In this document: in pieces, positions 22,956-30,128 of the stretch | Position numbering within the stretch: the first letter of the stretch is position 1 | Layout: the number at the start of each line of letters is the position of its first letter | NCBI GenBank assembly: GCA_902763085.1 | Contig: CACWQW010000019.1 | Coordinates: 1-39,631, forward strand | Direction: 5' to 3' | DNA from: Dongibacter bovis | GTDB taxonomy: Bacteria; Bacillota; Negativicutes; Selenomonadales; Selenomonadaceae | DNA: 39,631 nucleotides | The notes under the pieces: model-generated | The model's database searches: none | Told to the model about the DNA's origin: nothing | Seen by the model: the letters and a program-made list of their open reading frames with translations, nothing else | Made by a program: the position numbers and the translations under genes

Positions 22956-23891
22956 TCAATCGTCCCTGTCATTGCAGATGGCATCGAGCTCGTACGGCGT
23001 CTCCTGATAGACATAGTAATTGAGCCAGTTCGCAAAAAGCAGATGCGCGACGCTGCGCCAGCGAACGACCGGCTTCTGCGTCGGATCGTCGTTCGGATAA
23101 TAGTTTACAGGAATCTGCGGATGCAGGCCCGCCTTTTCGTCGCGGTCGTACTCCTGCTTCAGCGTATTCGGGTCATACTCCGCGTGTCCTGTGATGAAAA
23201 ACTGCCGCTTCTCGAGATTCGCGATGGCATAGACGCCCGCCGGCTCCTCTGCCTCCGCGAGGATCGTGAGCTCCGGCACCTTGAGAATATCCTCCTTGTG
23301 CTCCTCCGTGTGACGCGAATGCGGCACGTAGAACTCGTCGTCAAAGCCGCGCAGGAGCTTCTCATGCTCGACGCAGAGATGATGCCTGAACACGCCGAAA
23401 ATCTTCTCCGGCACCTCGTACTTCGGGATGCCGTAGTGATAGTAAAGCCCCGCCTGCGCCCCCCAGCAGATATGGAACGTCGAATACACATGCGACTTGC
23501 TCCACTCCATGATCTCCGTGATCTCGTCCCAGTACGCGACCTCCTCGAACGCCATATTCTCGACCGGCGCGCCCGTGATGATCATCCCGTCATACTTCTT
23601 GTGGCGCACCTCATCGAACGTCCCGTAAAACTGCGCGAGATAGTCCATCGGCGTATGGCTCGGCGTGTAGCTCTCCGTGTAGATGAAATCCACCTCGACC
23701 TGCAGCGCGCTGTTGCCGAGCAGCCGCAAAAGCTGCGTCTCCGTGATGTACTTGATCGGCATGAGATTCAATATGAGAATCTTGAGCGGACGGATGTCCT
23801 GTGCATACGCCCTGTCCGCGTCCATGACGAAGATATTCTCCCCCTCGAGAATATGCGCGGCCGGCAGGGCATTCGGTATCTTGATTGGCAT
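22956..23891 (-). CDS. metAA: Homoserine O-acetyltransferase (MetA family)
   Basis: 311 aa, complete. Transfers an acyl group from acyl-CoA to L-homoserine, the first committed step of methionine synthesis, in the cytoplasm. Catalytic Cys142 lies in [10 protein letters not shown]; His236 and Glu238 in ITGHAEYDP complete the active site. The residue after TGAPV is Glu111. In this family Glu at this position goes with acetyl-CoA use and Gly with succinyl-CoA, so acetyltransferase is the better name despite similarity to E. coli MetA. AAGGAGG precedes the ATG. The leader is too short for a SAM riboswitch, and none is seen. The gene is followed by the secreted-protein/hydE pair but separated by about 180 bp. 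Confidence 0.95.
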   Translation of the reverse strand: MPIKIPNALPAAHILEGENIFVMDADRAYAQDIRPLKILILNLMPIKYITETQLLRLLGNSALQVEVDFIYTESYTPSHTPMDYLAQFYGTFDEVRHKKYDGMIITGAPVENMAFEEVAYWDEITEIMEWSKSHVYSTFHICWGAQAGLYYHYGIPKYEVPEKIFGVFRHHLCVEHEKLLRGFDDEFYVPHSRHTEEHKEDILKVPELTILAEAEEPAGVYAIANLEKRQFFITGHAEYDPNTLKQEYDRDEKAGLHPQIPVNYYPNDDPTQKPVVRWRSVAHLLFANWLNYYVYQETPYELDAICNDRDD

Positions 23892-23930
23892 AAAAAAAGT
23901 GCCTCCTTGTCACGATGATATACTGACATC

Positions 23931-23961
23931 ATTATACCATGGAAGACACGCGATATCGCAA
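23931..23961 (-). promoter_or_regulatory. Promoter of metAA
   Basis: Perfect TATAAT (23931-23936 on the minus strand), with TTGCGA 19 nt further upstream as a poor -35. The start codon is about 40 nt downstream of the -10. Confidence 0.5.
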
Positions 23962-24057
23962 GTTTTTCTCTCGCCTTGCGCCGTCCCCCTCCCTCTGCGC
24001 TACAATGAGCACAGAACACGCAAAGAGAAAGGAACGGAAAGCGATGGATCGACAAAA

Positions 24058-24255
24058 GCGCGGGAGCTCTACCCGGACAGCAGCCTCGCCGGCCTCTACA
24101 ACGAAGTCCTCATGCCGAAAGAACTGCGCGAGGCTCACCGCGCCAACGACCGCGCCGTCATGCGCGCCTACGGCTTCCCGCTCAAGATGACCGCGCCCGA
24201 CTGCGTCGCCGCGCTCATGCAGAGATACGAAGCGCTCACCGCAGGGAAATCGTGA
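24058..24255 (+). pseudogene. C-terminal fragment of an MmeI-type DNA methyltransferase/restriction enzyme
   Basis: The frame ending at TGA 24253-24255 encodes ARELYPDSSLAGLYNEVLMP, then KELREAHRANDRAVMRAYGF and CVAALMQRYEAL. This is the typical last 60-70 residues of MmeI-like class I methyltransferase/restriction proteins (A...YPDS.LA.LYD...MP..L..AH..ND.AVM.AYGF). The catalytic parts are absent. A ribosome site (AAAGGAACGG) and an ATG at 24044 stand just upstream but in another frame, so one base change separates them from the fragment. TACAAT at 24001 could be a -10. A strong terminator follows. It is a relic of a restriction-modification system or a small frameshifted orphan. Confidence 0.65.
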
Positions 24256-24283
24256 TCGCCCCGCCGCTTGCCATCTCCTCACA

Positions 24284-24311
24284 AAAAAAGCCGCCCGCAG
24301 GCGGCTTTTCT
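24284..24311. terminator. Intrinsic terminator, bidirectional
   Basis: AAAAGCCGCC-CGCA-GGCGGCTTTT with an A7 run upstream and TTTTCTT downstream. It serves the methyltransferase fragment on the plus strand and the Rpn copy on the minus strand. Confidence 0.85.
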
Positions 24312-24344
24312 TCTGAGGAGATACTACGCGCGAAGGAGCCTCTC

Positions 24345-24825
24345 TTATCGGAGGTCTGCAACCTTCTTGAATGCTTCCTCCGACATCCCCGCTGCAGCCG
24401 CAGCGTCTTTCAGGCTCAGGAGCTTCGACACCACCAGCGACTTCAGCGCTTCCATGCGCCCTTCCATACGCCCTTCCATACGCCCTTCCATGCGGCCCTC
24501 CTTGCGTCCTTCCATACGACCTTTTTCCATACCCTTTTCCATACCGCGTTCTTCGCTTCTGCGCAGTTCCATGTAGTAGGTCATATACTCCACCTTCATT
24601 TCCTTGTTTTCTTTCGCTACTTCCACAGCATCGGCAATGGTTTCTGTGAATTTCCCTTTCGGCGCTTTGCCCTCGATGTAGTCGAGGAAGGCCGCGAGGT
24701 CGCTGTCAATACCCTCGCGCCTGCCCTTGCTGTTCAAGAAAATTTTCGTCGTCTCGTCGCCCATCGCCAGCGTCGCGTCCTCCGCGCAGGTCTCGCGGAA
24801 GGTGTACTGGCTGAGGGGTAGGATT
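24345..24825 (-). pseudogene. Rpn/PD-(D/E)XK nuclease-family protein, N-terminally truncated copy
   Basis: Only the C-terminal third is present: LSQYTFRETCAEDATLAMGD, then KGRREGIDSDLAAFLDYIEG, MKVEYMTYYMELRRSEERG, an EGRM/EKGM repeat tract, and SLKDAAAAAGMSEEAFKKVA. This is the tail of the Rpn (recombination-promoting nuclease/putative transposase) family. The nuclease core is missing: homology to the fuller copy at 25575-26424 stops sharply at about 24816, and an in-frame TAA follows in AT-rich DNA. A frame could begin at ATG 24764 (139 aa) but has no visible ribosome site. In this copy the reading frame through the region broken in the other copy is intact. Confidence 0.75.
24451..24545 (-). 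repeat. 12-nt tandem repeat encoding EGRM units
   Basis: Units of the type CCCTTCCATACG on the plus strand encode EGRM/EGRK/EKGM in a highly charged helix. The homologous tract in the second Rpn copy (25685-25745) has fewer units, consistent with slippage or recombination. Confidence 0.8.
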
Positions 24826-25005
24826 TAAAAATTTATTTTTATAAATAATAATTCTTTGTTGTTGATTTCCTTATTTCCTTACAAAAGAGCCCTATAATAG
24901 CCATAGTGTTCATTTATATGCTGCTTTCTACAGCCCGCACAGGCCGTCCGTCGTCGGCAAGGCGGCTGTCCGTGCGCGCTGCAAACTGCCAAAGGAGGTT
25001 TTTCC

Positions 25006-25479
25006 ATGGCCGCTGATCTGAAAGAATTACAGGCACTCCACGTCATTGACTCGCTCTCGGAGGTCTGCCTTGGAAAGGACTACTGCGGATCGTGCGAACC
25101 GGGCACATGTCTCATCCGCTACGCGCAGGACGGGCTCCGCAAATGCCTGAAGGAGAAGATCCTCTACGTCTCGGACGGGACGAAGAACATTCCGCACGGA
25201 GATTCGAAACTCTACCGCGAGGAGGCGCTCATAAATGGCATCGCCAACATCCTCGTCAGCTGTCGATCCTGCCAATACGAACACTTCGAAGACTGCATCG
25301 TCAGCGTCATCCGCAACTGCTACGAGATCGCGCTCTTCGGTGATGTGCGCCCCTACGACGGCAGCAATTTCCACTACCTGACAAGGCTGGCCAGCGATGA
25401 CATGCCTCAGGCTGACGAGATTCTCGCAAGATTTCAGCAGATCAAAAAGGCACGTGACGAAGAGCTCGCCAAAAAGTGA
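25006..25479 (+). CDS. Cysteine-rich protein of unknown function
   Basis: 157 aa, soluble, not recognised. Two cysteine clusters stand out: CLGKDYCGSCEPGTCLIRY (about 21-38) and CRSCQYEHFEDCIVSVIRNC (about 86-105), eight cysteines in total besides C46. The pairs CX2C with further cysteines suggest Zn2+ or Fe-S binding. The remainder is helical, with a charged Lys/Glu tail (IKKARDEELAKK). The gene is well formed: AAAGGAGG lies before the ATG, a TATAAT -10 sits at 24893-24898, and a strong terminator follows. It is flanked on both sides by same-strand copies of an Rpn-family gene and could be a passenger of that duplication. Confidence 0.7.
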   Translation: MAADLKELQALHVIDSLSEVCLGKDYCGSCEPGTCLIRYAQDGLRKCLKEKILYVSDGTKNIPHGDSKLYREEALINGIANILVSCRSCQYEHFEDCIVSVIRNCYEIALFGDVRPYDGSNFHYLTRLASDDMPQADEILARFQQIKKARDEELAKK

Positions 25480-25525
25480 GCCGCCCTCCCTGCCCGGAGA
25501 TGTCTTCCACGAAATCGATTTCCAT

Positions 25526-25567
25526 AAAAGACGGCATTGCAATCAGCCTGCGATGCCGTCTTTTGCT
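25526..25567. terminator. Bidirectional terminator between convergent genes
   Basis: AAAAGACGGCATTGC (25526-25540) pairs with GCGATGCCGTCTTTT (25550-25564), one mismatch, 9-nt loop, A/T-rich ends on both sides. It separates the cysteine-rich gene (+) from the second Rpn copy (-). Confidence 0.85.
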
Positions 25568-25574
25568 TTCTCAA

Positions 25575-26424
25575 TCAATCTTGTCGAAGGTCTGCAACCT
25601 TCTTGAATGCTTCCTCCGACATCCCCGCTGCGGCCGCAGCGTCTTTCAGGCTCAGGAGCTTAGACACCACCAGCGACTTCAGCGCTTCCATACGCCCTTC
25701 CATGCGGCCTTCCATACGCCCTTCTTCCCGGCCTTTTTCCATACCGCGTTCTTCGCTTCTGCGCAGTTCCATGTAGTAGGTCATATACTCCACCTTCATT
25801 TCCTTGTTTTCTTTCGCCACTTCCACGGCAAATGGTTTCCGTGAATTTCCCTTTCGGCGCTTTGCCTTCGATGTAGTCGAGGAAGGCGGCGAGGTCGCTG
25901 TCGATGCCCTCACGCCTGCCCTTGCTGCTTAGAAAGATCTTCGTCGTCTCGTCGCCCATCTCCAGCGTCGCGTCCTCCGCACAGGTCTCGCGGAAGGTGT
26001 ACTGGCTGAGGTCCCTGTCGAACGGGTCGAACGTACAAATGAAGATGATGTAGGTCTTCCGCAGCTTCGTGTAGAACTCGCCTTTGTTGAGCACGTCCAT
26101 GTCCATCATGGCCTGATAGTAGCGCGTGCGCTTCGGAAGCTCCGCGGGATCGGCGTAGTCCGTCGTCTGCATTTCGATGTCGTAGAGCGTGCCCTTGTCG
26201 TCCTCGACGTAGACGTCGAGGCGCACACTTTTACTGTCGCGGCGGATGTTGATGCCTTTTTCCGTTTCCGGGAACATGATCTTCCGGATCTTGATGCGCA
26301 GAATCTGCTCAATGAGCCGCTTGCAGAGACGTTTCTTACGCATGACCTTCTGAAAGATGAAGTTGTCCGCAATGGTCAGGTTTTCCCAGATCTTGTTGAC
26401 CTCGCGCTTCGTCATTTCCTCCAT
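25575..26424 (-). pseudogene. Rpn/PD-(D/E)XK nuclease-family protein, frameshifted copy
   Basis: Near full-length member of the Rpn family (PD-(D/E)XK putative transposase group). N-terminal NFIFQKVMRKKRLCKRLIEQ; nuclease core VRLDVYVEDDKGTLYDIEMQ, with the Asp and Glu-X-Gln catalytic pattern; then RTRYYQAMMDMDVL and TYIIFICTFDPFD. After KFTETI, near 25828, a net loss of 5 nt compared with the other copy (24640 region) shifts the frame; the original tail (VEVAKENKEMKVEYMTYYME and the EGRM repeats) continues in another frame to the TGA at 25575. The shifted product would be about 254 aa with a scrambled Arg-rich tail, but the nuclease core is intact. ATG 26424 has AAAGGAGTGAC upstream; a GTG at 26433 is less likely. 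Confidence 0.8.
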
Positions 26425-26447
26425 GGACGTCACTCCTTTCTAGCTCA

Positions 26448-26477
26448 ATTATACGCTGAGGGAAACGGCACTGGCAA
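26448..26477 (-). promoter_or_regulatory. Promoter of the second Rpn copy
   Basis: TTGCCA (26472-26477) - 18 nt - TATAAT (26448-26453) on the minus strand, 24 nt upstream of the start codon. Confidence 0.6.
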
Positions 26478-26551
26478 GAACATTCACTGCGCAGCATCCG
26501 TATGGAAACGGCTGATGAAATGTTGTCTCTTCATTCGTATTTCTCTGAGCG

Positions 26552-26621
26552 CAAGCTAGCAAAACACCGCGAACCAGCAGCCTCTTGACGAGGCATTGAT
26601 CCGCGGTGTTTTGCTAGCTTG
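26552..26621 (-). terminator. Perfect 20-bp inverted repeat closing the sugar operon
   Basis: CAAGCTAGCAAAACACCGCG (26552-26571) and CGCGGTGTTTTGCTAGCTTG (26602-26621) pair without mismatch around a 30-nt loop that contains its own GCCTC/GAGGC stem. It starts 8 nt past the ribokinase stop. There is no T run after the full stem. A shorter helix ending in GTGTTTT would work as a terminator. Confidence 0.65.
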
Positions 26622-26628
26622 TGACTAA

Positions 26629-27537
26629 TCAGTCGTTGCCCTCAAATGCTTTTTTCGTCGCATAGGAGTCCTGTGTGCCAGGCTTTGTGACGCTGTCGGC
26701 CGCGTAGCGAGAGGCGCGCCGCATGGATGCGAGGATGTCGCCCGTGCGGCTCCAAGTCTCGGCAAAGCAGCCGATGTAACTGTCCCCCGCGCCCGTGCTG
26801 TCGACCGCCCTGACCTTCGCCGTCGGCACGAACTCCGTGCGCTCCTTCGTGAGCCAGAGGGAGCCGCGCGCGCCCATCGTGACGATGACGTTCTTGAGCC
26901 CGCGCGCGAGCAGCTCCGCTGCCGCCGTCTTGATTTCCTCAACCGTCGTCGTCGGCTTGCCCGTGAGGATCGAGAGCTCCGTCTCGTTCGGCACGAAGAA
27001 CTCGCAGGCGCAGACTTTCTCGATATCGAGGTCGGCGCGCGCCGGCGCCGGATTCAGCAGGACGGGGATCTGATGCGCGACGCCCATATCAATGGCGGCA
27101 TAGACCGTCTCAATGGGGATCTCGAGCTGCAGGATGATGAGTCCGCAGGCGGCGATAGCCTGCTCCGCCTCCTTGAGCTTTGCAGGTGTCAGCGCGTCGT
27201 TGGCTCCCTTGTTGATGAGGATGCGATTCTGTCCGTCCTCCTCAACAATAATGGTAGCGACGCCATTGGAAACGCCCTTGGGCGCCATGACATAGCGCGT
27301 GTCAATGGCCTCCCGTTCATAATTCATGCGGCACTGGTCACCGAACATATCGTCGCCGATGCAGCTCACGAAGAGCACGTCAGCGCCGAGCCGAGCCGCC
27401 GCGACCGCCTGATTGGCACCCTTGCCGCCGCCCGCGGTATGGAAATCCCGCACCGCGCGTGTCTCGCCCGCCGCAGGGAGCTTGTCTGTATAGGAAACGA
27501 TGTCCATCATCGTAGAGCCAACCACTGCAATCTTCAT
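26629..27537 (-). CDS. rbsK: Ribokinase family sugar kinase
   Basis: 302 aa, PfkB/ribokinase family. Ribokinase phosphorylates D-ribose at O5 with ATP, feeding the pentose phosphate pathway. Visible: substrate-binding N-terminus VVGSTMMDIVSYTDKLPAAG, the signature GGGKGANQAVAAARLGA, NPAPAR, PNETELSILTG, and the C-terminal catalytic loop VDSTGAGDSYIGCF with base Asp in GAGD. It is the last gene of the operon. Its ATG lies 1 nt after the LacI-gene stop, whose final codons supply GGAGGAGG as ribosome site, so the pair is coupled. Specificity for ribose rather than another pentose is inferred from family and from RbsD in the same unit. Confidence 0.9.
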   Translation of the reverse strand: MKIAVVGSTMMDIVSYTDKLPAAGETRAVRDFHTAGGGKGANQAVAAARLGADVLFVSCIGDDMFGDQCRMNYEREAIDTRYVMAPKGVSNGVATIIVEEDGQNRILINKGANDALTPAKLKEAEQAIAACGLIILQLEIPIETVYAAIDMGVAHQIPVLLNPAPARADLDIEKVCACEFFVPNETELSILTGKPTTTVEEIKTAAAELLARGLKNVIVTMGARGSLWLTKERTEFVPTAKVRAVDSTGAGDSYIGCFAETWSRTGDILASMRRASRYAADSVTKPGTQDSYATKKAFEGND

Positions 27538-27538
27538 A

Positions 27539-28549
27539 CTAATCCTCCTCCGGAGGCATGGCGACGCTGCCGCGCAGGACGAGCTCGTTGATGAGCTGGA
27601 TGCGCTGGACGGGCTGTCCTGGATCGTGCACAAGCTCGATGAGCCGCCGCACCGCCGCCTGTCCCAGTTCCTTTTTATGAACGCGAATCGTCGTGAGCCC
27701 CGGCGAAAAGCTCTGACTGAACACGATGTCGTCAAAGCCCACGATCGAGATATCCTGCGGGATCCGGAAACCGTGCGCCTGCAGTGTCTGCATCGCGCCG
27801 AGCGCCATCATATCGTTGTCTGCAAAGAAGGCCGTCGGCATCTCCCGTCCCGCCTCAAGCAGTTCCGCAAAGACCCTGTGCGCCCCCTGCGTCGAAGGCG
27901 GCACCTCGATGAGGAAACGCTCCTCCGGCGCGATGTCGTGCGCCGCGAGTGCGCGGAAAAACCCGCGCGCGCGGTGCTCGAAATTCTGGATGCGCACGTT
28001 GCTCTTGATGTAGCCAATGGCGCGATGCCCCTGCCGAATCAGATACTCCACCGCCTCCATGACGCTGTCCTCATTTTCCATGAGCACAGCGTTCATCGGC
28101 ACGCGCGGCAGCCAGCAATCGACAACCACGAGCGGCATCTGCGCCTCTTGAAAGACGCGTGCCGTCTCCTCTTTGAGCTCTGTGCCGATGAGGATGATGC
28201 CGGACTCCCGGTCCGCGAGCAGCGCTTCGACCTGCTCCTTATAATCCTCATGGCGGCAGTAAAGATTGATGATGGCCGTCTCATAGCCCTGTGCGCGGCA
28301 TTCGTTCTCGATGCCCTCAAGCAACGCCGAGAAAAACGGTGAGTCGGAAAAGACCTCGCCGCTGTCCCGGTAAGTCACGACGCGGATGCGCCGCACATGT
28401 TTCTCCATAGTATAGCCGTGCTCGCGCGCGATGCGCAAGATTTTCTCGGCGGTTTCCCTGCCTACCCTGCGCTTCCCCGTGAGCGCATTGGAAACTGTCG
28501 CTTGAGAAAACCCAGAAAGTTCGCTGATTTTCTTGACGCTGATTTTCAT
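27539..28549 (-). CDS. LacI-family transcriptional regulator
   Basis: 336 aa. N-terminal LacI helix-turn-helix (VKKISELSGFSQATVSNALT, GKRRVGRETAEKIL), then a periplasmic-binding-protein-like effector domain (IILIGTELKEETARVF, PTAFFADNDMMALGAMQTL, DISIVGFDDIVFS). Such proteins repress sugar operons until the sugar binds. It lies inside the operon between rbsD and rbsK, so it is probably autoregulated with it. ATG 28549 has GGAGGAG upstream; an earlier reading to 28576 would include the ribosome site. The hinge helix with the usual LA pair is replaced by MEKHVRRIRVVTY, an atypical linker. Confidence 0.9.
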   Translation of the reverse strand: MKISVKKISELSGFSQATVSNALTGKRRVGRETAEKILRIAREHGYTMEKHVRRIRVVTYRDSGEVFSDSPFFSALLEGIENECRAQGYETAIINLYCRHEDYKEQVEALLADRESGIILIGTELKEETARVFQEAQMPLVVVDCWLPRVPMNAVLMENEDSVMEAVEYLIRQGHRAIGYIKSNVRIQNFEHRARGFFRALAAHDIAPEERFLIEVPPSTQGAHRVFAELLEAGREMPTAFFADNDMMALGAMQTLQAHGFRIPQDISIVGFDDIVFSQSFSPGLTTIRVHKKELGQAAVRRLIELVHDPGQPVQRIQLINELVLRGSVAMPPEED

Positions 28550-28641
28550 CGGCTCTCTCCTCCTTCCGTTTCCCACGAACGCTCACATTTGCCAAGCACA
28601 GCACCACGCTTTTAAGAATCACTGATTCATCCGGCGCTTCC

Positions 28642-29037
28642 TTAGAACACAACGCCTGCGCGCAGGATCACATTCGGATAAGGCGAGAACTCGCCCGTGC
28701 GTATCGCGAATTTGCACTGCGCACTCATTTTTTTCAGATCCTCGTGCGGGATATATGCTGGTGCGATTCCCGGCAGCTTGTCCTTGATATAGGTGTGGAG
28801 ACGCGGATTGGCCTCCTTGATTTCCTCTGCGAGCGTGTATCCTTCGACGGCCGCCTCGTCGAGCACGGCGGCGAGCACCTGCTCGAACGTCGGCACGCCT
28901 GCCGTGAGCGCGAGATCGACGATCTCGACGCCCGGCGGAATCGGCATGCCTGCGTCGCCGATGAGATACGTATCCTTATGCCCGAGTCCGGCGATGAGCC
29001 CGGCGAGCTGGGCATGCAAAATGCCATGTTTCTTCAT
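28642..29037 (-). CDS. rbsD: D-ribose pyranase
   Basis: 131 aa, RbsD/FucU mutarotase family. It interconverts pyranose and furanose forms of ribose so that ribokinase can use the furanose. Conserved features: KKHGILHAQLAGLIAGLGHK with the catalytic His, YLIGDAGMPIPPGVEIVDLA with the Asp, TYIKDKLPGI, and the C-terminal FAIRTGEFSPYPNVILRAGV. The start is 1 nt after the rbsC stop with GGAGGGG overlapping the end of rbsC. About 90 nt without an obvious promoter separates it from the LacI gene downstream. Confidence 0.95.
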   Translation of the reverse strand: MKKHGILHAQLAGLIAGLGHKDTYLIGDAGMPIPPGVEIVDLALTAGVPTFEQVLAAVLDEAAVEGYTLAEEIKEANPRLHTYIKDKLPGIAPAYIPHEDLKKMSAQCKFAIRTGEFSPYPNVILRAGVVF

Positions 29038-29038
29038 G

Positions 29039-30112
29039 TCAGTTCCCCTCCGGCGTCTCGTCCTTGCTCTCATTGCGCGCCTGCAGCGCCATCTTCGCTT
29101 CCATGTTGCGCTGGAACTGGTCGATGATGACGGCGAGGATGATGACCAGGCCTTTGATGATCATCTGCCAGAACTCCGAGACGCCGCACATGACCATGCC
29201 GTCGGAGATGACGCCGATGACGAAAGCACCGACGATCGTGCCGCCGATCGTGCCGATGCCGCCCATCATGGACGTGCCGCCGAGAACGGCCGCCGCGATG
29301 GCGTTCATTTCCCAAGTCTCACCGGATGCCGGGTGAGACGCCTCGAGCTGCGAGGCCGTGATGATACCGACGATTGCCGCGCAGACTCCAGAGAAAATAT
29401 AGACGAGAATCGTTACTTTGTCAACCTTGACGCCGGAAAGTTTCGCCGCCTTGCCGTTGCCGCCGATGGCGAAGATGTGCCAGCCGAACGTCGTCTTCAT
29501 GAGCAGGAGCGACGAGAGCACAGCGATGACCGCGAGGATGATGGCGCCGACCGGGATGCCGAAGATCCGGCTGCCGAAGAAGTCGAAGCCCGTATTGCCG
29601 AGCGCCGCGTTGCCGAGGATATTCGAGTACGTCGCGCCGTTGGAGTGCAGCATCGCGAAGCCGCGCGCGATGTACATCGTGCCGAGTGTCGCGATGAAGG
29701 GCGCGACGCCGAACTTCGTGATGATGGTGCCGTTGAGCAAGCCGATGGCCGCGCCGACGAGGATCGTGATAAGCACGACGAGCGGCACGCTGAAGTAGAG
29801 CGTGACACCGGCGAACTGGAGTGTGAGGCCGTTCTGGATCAGGCCGCCGGCGATCATGCCGCCAAGGCCGACGACCGCGCCGACGGAAAGGTCAATGCCG
29901 CCCGTGATGATGACGTATGTCATACCGATGGCGAGAATACCATAGAGCGCGACATGCTTCGCGAGCAGGAGCATCGTATTGGCCGTAAGGAAATTCGGCG
30001 AAGCGAAGCTGAAGAAGACGACGAGGAGCGCGAGCACGATGAGCGTACGTCCCTTGAGGAGTGCCATCGCGAGCGAATGATTTTTCTGTTTCTTATTAAG
30101 TTCTAGTGACAT
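29039..30112 (-). CDS. rbsC: Sugar ABC transporter permease, RbsC type
   Basis: 357 aa integral membrane protein with about eight to ten hydrophobic helices (LIVLALLVVFFSFASPNFLT; ILAIGMTYVIITGGIDLSVG; VPLVVLITILVGAAIGLLNG; GGTIVGAFVIGVISDGMVM). The motif GGIDLSVGAVVGLGGMIAGG is the hallmark of the RbsC/XylH/AraH permease family. It forms a homodimeric channel driven by the RbsA-type ATPase. A 16-nt gap separates it from the ATPase gene. The polar C-terminus (MEAKMALQARNESKDETPEG) is longer than in E. coli RbsC. The transported sugar cannot be told from the permease. Confidence 0.92.
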   Translation of the reverse strand: MSLELNKKQKNHSLAMALLKGRTLIVLALLVVFFSFASPNFLTANTMLLLAKHVALYGILAIGMTYVIITGGIDLSVGAVVGLGGMIAGGLIQNGLTLQFAGVTLYFSVPLVVLITILVGAAIGLLNGTIITKFGVAPFIATLGTMYIARGFAMLHSNGATYSNILGNAALGNTGFDFFGSRIFGIPVGAIILAVIAVLSSLLLMKTTFGWHIFAIGGNGKAAKLSGVKVDKVTILVYIFSGVCAAIVGIITASQLEASHPASGETWEMNAIAAAVLGGTSMMGGIGTIGGTIVGAFVIGVISDGMVMCGVSEFWQMIIKGLVIILAVIIDQFQRNMEAKMALQARNESKDETPEGN

Positions 30113-30128
30113 GATTACACATCCTTCT

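Noticed and set aside
22956..23960. SAM riboswitch or T-box before metAA.
   Set aside because: Only about 40 nt separate the -10 from the start codon and no conserved helices are visible.
24451..24545. CRISPR-like array.
   Set aside because: The repeats are 12-nt coding units for EGRM residues with no spacers.
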